From: Actinomycetales bacterium
Lineage (GTDB): Bacteria > Actinomycetota > Actinomycetes > Actinomycetales > Cellulomonadaceae
Length of the DNA: 6,939 bases
Assembly: GCA_015655615.1 (NCBI GenBank)
Contig: JAATES010000030.1
Location: 1-6,939 of the forward strand
Direction: 5' to 3'
The notes below the pieces were generated by a model, which worked only from the letters and a program-made list of their open reading frames with translations, searched no databases and was not told the origin of the DNA. Positions 1 to 6,818 of the stretch are shown piece by piece (the stretch's first letter is position 1; each line of letters opens with the position of its first letter). Made by a program: the position numbers and the translations under genes.

Positions 1-1
1 C

Positions 2-39
2 GCGGCGGTGTGGAGCGGCGGTGTGGAGCGGCGGTGTGG
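2..39. repeat. 13-bp tandem repeat, three copies
   Basis: The unit GCGGCGGTGTGGA occurs twice in full (2-14 and 15-27) and a third time for 12 of its 13 bases (28-39). Because 13 is not a multiple of three, the copies run through all three frames, which argues against a coding repeat, although the end of an upstream gene cannot be excluded at the window edge. It lies 27 bp before a parS site. No function is evident; it may be a replication-slippage product. Confidence 0.75.
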
Positions 40-66
40 CGTCTGACACCCTCCGGGTCAGTTGGT

Positions 67-82
67 TGTTTCACGTGAAACA
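67..82. promoter_or_regulatory. parS centromere site 1 (upstream of rsmG)
   Basis: TGTTTCACGTGAAACA is a perfect 16-bp palindrome identical to the canonical bacterial parS. ParB dimers bind it through their helix-turn-helix and load onto DNA as CTP-dependent sliding clamps. This copy is in the non-coding stretch about 90 bp before the chosen rsmG start. Confidence 0.97.
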
Positions 83-172
83 CAGCAGCCGGCGTCGAGT
101 AGGCAGTGAGGGGAGAGGCCGTGCCACACGGTGAGACTCCGTGTTGAACGCGAAGGAGAGGACAGTCGAACG

Positions 173-883
173 GTGAACACTGGCAGCGAGAGCACCTCCG
201 AGCCTGAACCGTCCGCCGACCGACCCGGGCTGACCACGCCGTCTGGGCCGGGACCGGGATTCTCGGGACCTTCCTTCGCCGTCGCGGAGCTGTTGGGCCC
301 CGCACTTCCGGTGATCACTGCCTATGGCAACCTGCTGAGCATCCATGGAGTCGGACGCGGACTTCTGGGGCCACGGGAGGTGCCACGTCTATGGGAGCGT
401 CACCTCGTCAACACTGCGGCGGTAGTTCCCTTTCTTCCCGTGAGGGGGGACATCGTCGATCTGGGATCCGGTGCGGGACTGCCAGGGATCGTCGTCGCTG
501 CGATGCTCCCGAAGGCCAAGGTCACGTTGATCGAGCCTATGGAGCGGCGTTGCAGGTGGCTCAACGAAGTCATCGTCGCGCTCTCGTTGACCAATGTGAC
601 AGTGCTGCGCGGACGCGCAGAGGAGTTCGCGGGTTCTGTGGTCGCTGACGCGGTGACCTCCCGTGCGGTGGCGGCATTGGACAAGTTGGCGCAGTGGTCG
701 TTCCCCTTGCTCCGAGTAGGGGGGGAATTGGTGGCGCTCAAAGGCACAAGCGTGACTGCGGAGATTCCAGCCGCTGCGGAGACGCTCCGTGAGTATGGTG
801 CGGGAGACCCGGAGGTGCTGTCGGCTCCAACGGTGTCGGGCATGGAGCCGACGACCGTCGTGCGCGTGCGTCGCGGTCGATGA
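173..883 (+). CDS. rsmG: RsmG (GidB), 16S rRNA 7-methylguanosine methyltransferase
   Basis: This cytoplasmic S-adenosylmethionine-dependent enzyme makes m7G at position 527 (E. coli numbering) of 16S rRNA; loss in other bacteria gives low-level streptomycin resistance. The 236-residue protein shows the family signature PREVPRLWERH (residues 67-77), the SAM-binding loop DLGSGAGLPGI (96-106), the acidic residue E121 in LIEP that should contact the ribose, and the later SRAVAAL segment. The first 40 or so residues are a Ser/Pro/acidic extension common in actinobacterial versions. An in-frame GTG at 131 would add 14 residues. I prefer GTG 173 because AAGGAGAGG (153-161) precedes it and third-position GC is low in 131-172 but high immediately after. 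It sits next to parA, its usual neighbour. The identification is secure; the start is less so. Confidence 0.95.
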   Translation: MNTGSESTSEPEPSADRPGLTTPSGPGPGFSGPSFAVAELLGPALPVITAYGNLLSIHGVGRGLLGPREVPRLWERHLVNTAAVVPFLPVRGDIVDLGSGAGLPGIVVAAMLPKAKVTLIEPMERRCRWLNEVIVALSLTNVTVLRGRAEEFAGSVVADAVTSRAVAALDKLAQWSFPLLRVGGELVALKGTSVTAEIPAAAETLREYGAGDPEVLSAPTVSGMEPTTVVRVRRGR

Positions 884-909
884 GCTGTCCACGCTGGGTG
901 CGCTCCACA

Positions 910-938
910 CTGACTGCGCTGTGAGAATGGGCTACTGT
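910..938 (+). promoter_or_regulatory. Candidate housekeeping promoter for parAB
   Basis: CTGACT (910-915) and TACTGT (933-938) are separated by 17 bp. They match the sigma-A -35 core (TGAC) and the actinobacterial -10 pattern TANNNT. A transcript from here would have a leader of roughly 275 nt before parA, which is long, so a second promoter nearer parA is possible. The match is weak and rests on spacing alone. Confidence 0.25.
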
Positions 939-1209
939 GCCGGACTGATGAGGGCAGGGGCATGTCCTGGTGAACCGTTAGGCTGTGGGAGGGTGCCCGC
1001 ATAAGGGATTTCGGGGACGTGGAACCAGGGCGACTCCGGTGCGTCGTGAGCCGGTCTGAAGTCGTCTATCCACGTCGGTGGACGGCTTCCTTGCTGCGGC
1101 TCGGCCACTCCGGCATCGAGGATCATCGGACTGCGGCCTGTGGCCTTACGGGAGTGTCGGGCATCAAGTGGTGACTGCGGTGGGCAAGACGATTCGTGTG
1201 GTGGATAGC

Positions 1210-1218
1210 GGGGAGAGG
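1210..1218 (+). promoter_or_regulatory. Ribosome binding site that fixes the parA start
   Basis: GGGGAGAGG ends one base before ATG 1220, with its GGGGAG core four bases away. An alternative in-frame GTG at 1196 lies upstream of this site and has no comparable one, so ATG 1220 is the better start. Confidence 0.55.
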
Positions 1219-1219
1219 T

Positions 1220-2146
1220 ATGCAGATCGATTCATCGGCCTTGGACGTGGATGCGACGACCCCACTTGCTGCCGAACTGATGGCGAATGTCCGACGTCGA
1301 CGGGCTCTTGAAGCAGTGGTCTTGTCAGCGCCCGCGGAGACCCGCATCGTGACGGTGGCGAATCAGAAGGGCGGCGTGGGCAAGACGACGAGCGCGGTCA
1401 ATCTGGCGGCGGCTCTCGCCCATGGTGGTCTCCAGGTGATGGTCGTCGATTCCGATCCACAAGGCAACGCCTCGACGGCGTTGGGAGTGGAGCACCGGTC
1501 CGGTACGCCTTCGATCTACGAGGTGCTGGTCGACGGTATGCCGATCGACCAGGTGGTGGTGAAGAGTCCCGCCTTTGACAACCTCCTCTGCGTGCCTGCC
1601 ACACTGGATCTGTCCGGGGCCGAGATCGAGCTAGTCAATCTTGTTTCACGTGAAACAAGACTGAGGAGGGCGCTCGAGGAGTACCTCGCTCTCCGTGCTG
1701 CCAACGGTGAGCGACGCCTCGATTACATCCTCGTAGACTGCCCGCCATCATTGGGCCTCTTGACGGTGAACGCGTTCACCGCCGGGGAGGAAGTGCTGAT
1801 CCCGATTCAATGCGAGTACTACGCGCTCGAGGGCCTGAGCCAATTGATCAAGACGGTCTCATTGATTCGTTCGCACTTGAACCCTGACCTCGCCTTGTCG
1901 ACGATCTTGCTGACCATGTTCGACGCGCGGACTAACCTGGCACGCCAGGTCGCCGAGGAGGTCCGTGGGCACTTCCCGGCTCAGACGCTGGAGACGACGA
2001 TTCCCCGTTCGGTGCGCATCTCTGAGGCCCCGAGCCACGGCCAGACTGTCATCACGTACGATCCGTCGTCGACCGGTGCGCTGGCGTACCGTGAGGCCGC
2101 ACGGGAAATCACACTACGGAGTTCTGCAGAAGGGACACGCTCATGA
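1220..2146 (+). CDS. parA: ParA, chromosome-partitioning ATPase (Soj family)
   Basis: ParA is a deviant Walker-type ATPase that binds the nucleoid as an ATP dimer and moves ParB-parS complexes apart after replication. The 308-residue protein has the deviant Walker A motif KGGVGKTT (residues 50-57, with signature Lys50), the [10 protein letters not shown] motif (77-86) and the Walker B segment ILVDCPPS (170-177). The first 40 residues (TPLAAEL, RRRR) form the N-terminal extension typical of actinobacterial chromosomal ParA. Its stop overlaps the parB start by 4 bp (ATGA), so the two are probably translationally coupled. A perfect parS lies in the coding sequence at 1642-1657 and encodes VSRET (142-146). 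No catalytic residue appears to be missing. Confidence 0.97.
   Translation: MQIDSSALDVDATTPLAAELMANVRRRRALEAVVLSAPAETRIVTVANQKGGVGKTTSAVNLAAALAHGGLQVMVVDSDPQGNASTALGVEHRSGTPSIYEVLVDGMPIDQVVVKSPAFDNLLCVPATLDLSGAEIELVNLVSRETRLRRALEEYLALRAANGERRLDYILVDCPPSLGLLTVNAFTAGEEVLIPIQCEYYALEGLSQLIKTVSLIRSHLNPDLALSTILLTMFDARTNLARQVAEEVRGHFPAQTLETTIPRSVRISEAPSHGQTVITYDPSSTGALAYREAAREITLRSSAEGTRS
1642..1657. promoter_or_regulatory. parS centromere site 2 (inside parA)
   Basis: This is a perfect canonical 16-bp parS. The palindrome extends three more base pairs on each side, spanning 1639-1660, so it is the most symmetrical of the three sites. It lies in parA codons 141-146 and reads as VSRET. Confidence 0.97.
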
Positions 2147-3383
2147 GCCAGAAGCGACGCGGGCTTGGCAGGGGACTGGGTGCGCTCATTCCTTCATCGC
2201 CCGCCGGGAGCCGGCCCTCCGATGTGTTCTTCGAGGGGTCGCCGAGCCTGAGCCCGGACTCGGCGGGCGCCGGTGTCCAAGCTGCTGGAGGGAAGGAGGT
2301 GCCTGCCAACACCGAGGCCTTCGGCGGATCCACCCTCGCAGATGAGGACACCAGCAATGTTTCACGTGAAACAACCCCGGCAGGGTCCCATGCGCCCGAT
2401 CGCGCCGGCGCTGCGGGACAGCAGGAGATCGCCAACTCGGACGCGTTCGGCAAACGGCCGTCGGACGAGCCTTCAGGTACCGCGGGTGCATCGGGCCGGG
2501 GTGATGCGGCGACGTCACAGGGGGACGACGCCAACGGAGCAGGCCTCCTGCCGGTTCCGGGGGCACGATTCCTAGAGCTCGACCCCGCGTTGATCCATCC
2601 GAACTCCAAGCAGCCTCGAGTCGACTTCGACGAAGACGATCTAGCCGAGCTCATCAGCTCGATCGGCGAGGTCGGCGTCCTCCAGCCGGTGATCGTCCGG
2701 CCCTCGCGCGAGGATGACGGGCACTACGAGCTCATCATGGGTGAACGCCGTTGGCGAGCCACCCAGGCAGCGGGACTGCCGACGATCCCCGCAATCGTCC
2801 GGGATACGGATGACGAGGACCTACTCCGCGACGCGCTTCTCGAGAATTTGCACCGCAGTGCGCTCAACCCGCTGGAAGAGGCCGCTGCCTACCAGCAACT
2901 ACTCGATGACTTCGGGTGCACGCACGAGGAGCTATCTACCCGGATCGCTCGAAGCACCCGCAGATCTCGAACACCCTCCGCCTACTCAAGCTGCCGCCGC
3001 TGGTACAGCGCAGGGTTGCCGCCGGTGTGCTGTCGGCGGGTCATGCCCGGGCGCTGCTTCGCCTGGACGATTCCGCGGCCATGGAGCGGCTTGCACAACG
3101 GATTGTCGCCGAGGGTCTCTCAGTGCGTGCCACCGAGGAGATTGCCGCGCTGGGTGGCCTCGTCGCCGAGCCGAGCAAGCCCCGGCTTCCTCGGCCAGGT
3201 CAGCGCGTCGAGGCTATCGATCACCTTGCCGGGCGTCTCTCAGACAGATTCGACACCCGCGTCCGGATATCGCTGGGAAAGAGCAAAGGCCGGGTGTCGG
3301 TCGAGTTCGCCACCGTCGAGGATCTCAATCGGATCCTCGCCCTGATGGCACCTGACGAGCCAGGGCTGTTCGACAAGCGCTAG
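2143..3383 (+). pseudogene. parB: ParB, parS-binding CTPase clamp, with a -1 frameshift in the helix-turn-helix
   Basis: ParB binds parS, loads as a CTP-dependent clamp and stimulates ParA. ATG 2143 has AAGGGA (2130-2135) seven bases ahead. The first frame gives the ParA-contacting peptide [14 protein letters not shown] (residues 4-17), a long disordered linker (about 20-140), and the CTP-binding motifs GVLQP (178-182), GERRWRA (200-206) and ENLHR (234-238). Similarity ends at RIARS (267-271). From about 2955 the family sequence resumes in another frame with [14 protein letters not shown] and continues through a normal dimerization domain to TAG 3381-3383. The unshifted frame instead reads unrelated Arg/Ser/Cys-rich sequence to a stop at 3343-3345. 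Restoring one base near 2953-2956 gives a standard [11 protein letters not shown] join and a protein of about 413 residues, long for the family because of the linker. Neither half shows other decay, so a sequencing error or very recent mutation is more likely than an old pseudogene. An internal GTG at 2916 opens the second frame but has no Shine-Dalgarno sequence. Confidence 0.9.
2358..2373. promoter_or_regulatory. parS centromere site 3 (inside parB)
   Basis: This is a perfect canonical 16-bp parS in the region encoding the disordered linker of ParB, where it reads as VSRET (residues 73-77). Placing it in the linker avoids constraining a folded domain. Its centre is about 716 bp from site 2 and 2.3 kb from site 1. 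Confidence 0.97.
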
Positions 3384-3445
3384 TCATCACCGTGGACGCA
3401 GGTGAGCCGAGCCTGGTGCGGCTGGGCAGAACCGTGCTGCGCCGA

Positions 3446-3799
3446 CTAGGACTGAGCAGCCTCAGCATCAGGGTGAGCGAGCGCAGATTCGAAGATCTCC
3501 ATCAGGGCACGTTTCGGTTGTGCACCCACATGCGCTGACACAAGCTCTCCGCCCGAGAAGGCGAACAGGCTGGGCAGCGAGAGGACGCCATAGCGTGCCA
3601 CGGTGTCCGGACTGGAATCTGCATCGATGGAAACCGTCAGCACCCGTCCGGCATAGTGGGCGGCGACCTCTGCCAGCACTGGGGTCAGCTGCTTGCAGGG
3701 ACCGCACCATGCAGCGGTGAAGTCCACGATCACGGGGAGCTCGGCGCCGAGGACGACCGCGTCAAACTCCGTGTCGGAGATGGGGCGCACGCTCGTCAC
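3446..3799 (-). CDS. trxA: Thioredoxin
   Basis: This small cytoplasmic disulfide reductase is reduced by thioredoxin reductase and passes electrons to ribonucleotide reductase, peroxiredoxins and other targets. The 117-residue protein has the catalytic WCGPC motif (residues 31-35), the buried Asp26 in VDFTAAW that tunes the active-site cysteines, and the cis-proline loop at Pro76 (SLPS, where IPT is more usual). The C-terminus runs about 10 residues past the fold as an acidic/Ala tail. The GTG start overlaps the trxB stop by 4 bp (GTGA) and has no clear ribosome binding site of its own, which points to translational coupling. It should be transcribed with trxB from the stress-type promoter ahead of that gene. 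It converges on parB across 62 bp. Confidence 0.97.
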   Translation of the reverse strand: MTSVRPISDTEFDAVVLGAELPVIVDFTAAWCGPCKQLTPVLAEVAAHYAGRVLTVSIDADSSPDTVARYGVLSLPSLFAFSGGELVSAHVGAQPKRALMEIFESALAHPDAEAAQS

Positions 3800-4749
3800 T
3801 GGCCGGTCGCCACGTCAAGACCGGCGAGGAAGTGTTGAGCATCCAGGGCCGCCGAGCATCCAGTGCCCGCTGCGGTGATCGCCTGGCGGTATGTATGATC
3901 GACCGCATCGCCGGCAGCGAAGACTCCGGGAACACTGGTCAGGGTGGTGCGGCCCTGCACCACGATGTATCCGGCATCATCGAGCTCCAGCTGGCCGCGA
4001 ACCAGATCGGTGCGAGGCTCGTGCCCGATCGCTACAAACAGCCCGGAGACATCCAGTTCACGACGTTCCCCTGTCAAGGTGTCCTGCACCACCACACCAG
4101 TGACCTTGTTCTCACCCAGGATCTCCACGACCTCGGAGTTCCAGGCGAATCCAAGCTTGTCATCGCTGTGCGCGCGGTCGGCCATGATCTTGGAAGCACG
4201 CAGCTCATCACGTCGGTGGATCATCGTGACCTTTGATCCGAATCGCGTGAGGAAGGTTGCCTCTTCGACTGCGGAGTCACCTCCGCCCACCACAGCGATC
4301 GGCTGATCCTTGAAGAAGAATCCATCGCACGTGGCGCACCAGGCGACGCCACGTCCGGACAGGCGCTTCTCGTCCGGCAGCCCCAATTCGCGATAGGCCG
4401 AGCCCAGGGCCAGAATGACCGCCGGAGCGGTGTAGGTCTCTCCGCCTCCGGTCACCACGGACTTGATCGGGCCCGCGAGATCGACCGCCACGGCATCATC
4501 CCACTCGACGGTGGCCCCGAACTTCTCCGCTTGCTTCTGGAGGTTCTCCATCAGTTCCGGGCCGAGGATCCCAGCGGGAAAGCCAGGAAAGTTCTCGACC
4601 TCCGTGGTGTTCATCAGCGCACCGCCCGCCGTGACTGATCCGGCGATGACCAGGGGAGCCAGACCTGCGCGAGCCGCGTAGATCGCGGCGGTGTATCCGG
4701 CCGGACCCGATCCGATGATGAGGAGCTGATGGGTGGTCGCGGTGGTCAT
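3796..4749 (-). CDS. trxB: NADPH-dependent thioredoxin reductase
   Basis: This homodimeric FAD enzyme reduces thioredoxin with NADPH. The 317-residue protein is the usual low-molecular-weight length. It shows the FAD-binding GSGPAG motif (residues 13-18), the [10 protein letters not shown] segment (48-57), the redox-active CATC (138-141), the NADPH-binding GGGDSA (155-160) with HRRDELRAS (178-186), and the C-terminal FAD motif [22 protein letters not shown] 4749 is preceded by AAGGA five bases away, so the start is firm. It is the first gene of a trxB-trxA pair overlapping by 4 bp, and a SigR/SigH-like promoter lies about 35-60 bases ahead. All catalytic residues are present. Confidence 0.98.
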   Translation of the reverse strand: MTTATTHQLLIIGSGPAGYTAAIYAARAGLAPLVIAGSVTAGGALMNTTEVENFPGFPAGILGPELMENLQKQAEKFGATVEWDDAVAVDLAGPIKSVVTGGGETYTAPAVILALGSAYRELGLPDEKRLSGRGVAWCATCDGFFFKDQPIAVVGGGDSAVEEATFLTRFGSKVTMIHRRDELRASKIMADRAHSDDKLGFAWNSEVVEILGENKVTGVVVQDTLTGERRELDVSGLFVAIGHEPRTDLVRGQLELDDAGYIVVQGRTTLTSVPGVFAAGDAVDHTYRQAITAAGTGCSAALDAQHFLAGLDVATGQ

Positions 4750-4767
4750 GGTCTTCCTTCACAGAGG

Positions 4768-4783
4768 CGGCAACTGCCGGTTG
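4768..4783. promoter_or_regulatory. Overlapping short palindromes at the predicted trxB transcription start
   Basis: CGGCA-AC-TGCCG (4768-4779) and CAAC-N5-GTTG (4771-4783) overlap directly downstream of the predicted -10 element. They could be an operator, a short stem in the 5' end of the transcript, or chance. No known regulator site is recognised. Confidence 0.25.
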
Positions 4784-4809
4784 AACGCAGGCCAGGTCGG
4801 AGTTGTTCC
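4784..4809 (-). promoter_or_regulatory. SigR/SigH-type promoter for trxBA
   Basis: On the - strand GGAAC (4809-4805) is followed by exactly 18 bases and GTT (4786-4784). This fits the consensus GGAAY-N18-GTT of the actinobacterial thiol-stress sigma factors SigR (Streptomyces) and SigH (Mycobacterium, Corynebacterium), for which trxB/trxA are classic targets. Transcription starting some 6-9 bases past GTT would leave a leader of about 25-30 nt containing the trxB ribosome binding site. Confidence 0.7.
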
Positions 4810-4838
4810 GGCTAGGCGACGGTGAGGGGGAGCGAGGG

Positions 4839-6818
4839 TCAGGACAACGAGATCTCGGCAATGCGCAGCGAGTACTTACCCGCTTGATACTCCGGAAGCT
4901 CGGTCACCCAGATCACCACGTGGTCGGTCGTGGTAGGGGTGTCCAGGCTGATCTCGAAGTCGCCGTCAAAGGTGGCCTTGGCCAGCAGCTTCCCGCCGGT
5001 GGGATCGGACGCAGTAGTGTCACGGATCTGGATCTTCCCACCGGAGTTGTCGGTCGTGAGGTAGACCTTCGACACTAGGGTCGCCTTCTCGAGTGTGATG
5101 GCATAGCCGATGCCACGTTTGTCGTAGCCGCCGAACTCGGCGCTCGAATAGGTCAATGACATCCACTGCGTCTGCAAGTCCTGGTCGTAGGCGTTGGCGG
5201 CCATCTCCGGGTGTTCATTGCCATCGCCGTCAGGATCGACCTGCACGCCCTTGGCGATGACCGGCGGTTCGCTCGAGGTCGAGGAGCCGGCACTGGGGTC
5301 TGCCGTTGCAGCTGCGCCTGGGATGGCTGAGGCCGACGCGGCCGGGCGGTCACTTGCCACGAGAAAGGTGGGGCCGAGGTTACCCGTGAGGGAATGCGAC
5401 GCCCATACGGCAGCGATCACCACAGCGGCGACGGTCCCGACCAGGACCGCCGCAGTGGGATTGAAGCGGAGGCGGCTCCGGCGCTGCAGCGCGGTCTGGT
5501 GGTCGGAGGAGGCCTCAGGGCCGGGAGCAGTGTGGCCGGCGGAGGGGGTGACAGGGACAGCAGAGTGCACGGGTGGGAAGACCGGGGCCTCAGTCTGCTC
5601 GGACGGAGGGAGAAAGACCGGTGAGAGCAAGGCTGCTGCGGACGGTGTCAGCGCGACCCCGGAGGCCACTCGGATGGGAGTATCAGCGGCGGGCAGTGGG
5701 GCGGCCGCGGCTTGCCCGCTGAGGAGGGCTCCACTGCTGGCCGCTGTTCCTCCTCCAGGCGAGAGGAGGCGGCTCGAGAATGACTTCCGGGGCGGAATCG
5801 CCGGAGGGGGAGTGAATGCTGTGGCTGCAGCGACGGGAAGCCGGCTGGTGGACGTCTTGGTCGACTGGCGGTTGACGCCGGTGCCAGTGCGTGCAGCGTC
5901 CGCGGTGAGCGAGGATTCCACGGACCATTGCGGGGTGAACGTCGCCAAGGGACCACGGACCGCCGAGGTCAGGCTGCTGCGCTTCCAGGGCCGCAGTGCC
6001 TGAGCGACCTCGCCAGGGGTCTCATAGTCGGCGAGTCCGGCGAGCGCAGCCGCAGCGAACGTCTCCAGCGATGCGCGCGAGTTCCCCACAGCGCTGACCT
6101 GCACGTCCTCGGAATCGGAGAGGTCGTCGAGCTCGGATTCCCACGCAGGTTCCGTCGCGGAGTCGTCCTGATCTGAGCGCTCGTCCGGGTCGTCGGGCAA
6201 GCCGAGGTCCGGCGCTCCGACCTCACCTGCGGAGGGCCAGCTGCCGGTCACGGCGTAGGACAGGAGGCGGAGGAGATCGTCGGCATCGGCATGGGAAGCG
6301 GATTCCGAGGTCGCCTCAGGCTTGCCTGCGAGCGCGGCAGCGAAGCCGAGGCCGTAGATGCGAGGACCTTGCTTGTCGACGAAGACCAGTTCTGGCGTGA
6401 TCCGCTGGTGATGCACACCGCGGGTCCGCGCGTTCTCCAGCGCGGTGGCGAGCTCAGCGACCAGGGCTCGTGCTGCCGCCCCGGGGAGCGGCCCCTGGGC
6501 CACCAGGTCGGCTAGTGACATTCCGGAGGGCGCTTCGGTGGCGACGTAGTCGGTGCCGTCGTCATGCCCGACGTCGAGGAGTTTGACCAACCGCTGATCA
6601 GTGATGAGGGAGGCCCGCCGAGCCGCATCGAGTACGGCGGAGGGATCGACCGCTGAGCCGTCATCGTGGGTGGAACCGGACACGTCCACGATGAGGACCG
6701 TGCGGTCGAGCACATCGTCGTGGGCAGAGTAGACCAGGGATCCTGGCAGGGCCAGGGCATCGCGGTCCGCAAGCCGGTAGCGCCCGGCTACCACCGTCGG
6801 GCTCTGATCGTGATCCAC
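4839..6818 (-). CDS. Membrane pseudokinase with extracellular discoidin-like domain (MurJ/MviN-associated type)
   Basis: The 659-residue protein has an intracellular protein-kinase-like domain (about 12-280), a Pro/Ala/Ser-rich linker (about 290-450), one membrane helix (about 454-474) and an outside domain (about 520-659) resembling discoidin or carbohydrate-binding beta-sandwiches. Catalysis should be lost. The HRDLKPEN region reads HQRITPEL (137-144), replacing the catalytic Asp by Arg139, Lys by Thr141 and Asn by Leu144. DFG reads GLG (156-158), and no Lys is seen at the VAIK position. An acidic stretch (about 207-239) interrupts the C-lobe. In Mycobacterium tuberculosis the same arrangement is fused to the lipid II flippase MurJ (MviN), where the phosphorylated pseudokinase recruits FhaA to control peptidoglycan synthesis; that role is inferred here. 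GTG 6818 has AAGGAGGA (6837-6830) 11 bases ahead. In related Micrococcales murJ sits just upstream and trxB just downstream. Confidence 0.85.
   Translation of the reverse strand: MDHDQSPTVVAGRYRLADRDALALPGSLVYSAHDDVLDRTVLIVDVSGSTHDDGSAVDPSAVLDAARRASLITDQRLVKLLDVGHDDGTDYVATEAPSGMSLADLVAQGPLPGAAARALVAELATALENARTRGVHHQRITPELVFVDKQGPRIYGLGFAAALAGKPEATSESASHADADDLLRLLSYAVTGSWPSAGEVGAPDLGLPDDPDERSDQDDSATEPAWESELDDLSDSEDVQVSAVGNSRASLETFAAAALAGLADYETPGEVAQALRPWKRSSLTSAVRGPLATFTPQWSVESSLTADAARTGTGVNRQSTKTSTSRLPVAAATAFTPPPAIPPRKSFSSRLLSPGGGTAASSGALLSGQAAAAPLPAADTPIRVASGVALTPSAAALLSPVFLPPSEQTEAPVFPPVHSAVPVTPSAGHTAPGPEASSDHQTALQRRSRLRFNPTAAVLVGTVAAVVIAAVWASHSLTGNLGPTFLVASDRPAASASAIPGAAATADPSAGSSTSSEPPVIAKGVQVDPDGDGNEHPEMAANAYDQDLQTQWMSLTYSSAEFGGYDKRGIGYAITLEKATLVSKVYLTTDNSGGKIQIRDTTASDPTGGKLLAKATFDGDFEISLDTPTTTDHVVIWVTELPEYQAGKYSLRIAEISLS

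Larger units (their letters stand above)
884..1219. other. Gene-free leader between rsmG and parA
   Basis: These 336 bases hold no convincing gene; the best small reading frame (948-1004, 18 codons) has no ribosome binding site. What can be seen is a weak promoter candidate near the left end and possible stem-loops. These are CGACT/AGTCG plus CCGG/CCGG (1031-1064), TCCAC-GTCG-GTGGA (1069-1082), GGCC-TGT-GGCC (1135-1145) and a distant CACTCC/GGAGTG pairing (1106-1111 with 1151-1156). Short stems arise easily in GC-rich DNA. No T-rich terminator for rsmG is visible. Confidence 0.5.

Noticed and set aside
948..1004. Small 18-codon reading frame in the rsmG-parA gap
   Set aside because: It has no ribosome binding site and no recognisable features; it is as expected by chance.
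1021..1049. Second SigR-type promoter starting with GGAAC before parA
   Set aside because: The base triplets 17-19 positions downstream are not GTT, so the -10 half is missing.
2916..3383. Independent gene for the C-terminal half of ParB starting at GTG 2916
   Set aside because: There is no Shine-Dalgarno sequence before it and its first 13 residues are unlike ParB; family similarity begins only at the frameshift point. It is better read as the second part of one broken gene.
3384..3445. Bidirectional terminator between convergent parB and trxA
   Set aside because: Only short stems are seen (AGCCG/CGGCT at 3405-3423 with a 9-base loop, and GCAG/CTGC at 3426-3440), with no T tract on either strand. 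A termination signal is expected here but cannot be supported.
5194..6003. Long + strand open frame of 269 codons opposite the pseudokinase gene
   Set aside because: It is an antisense shadow in GC-rich DNA: low-complexity Ala/Gly/Arg content, no motif, and the opposite strand has clear domain structure.
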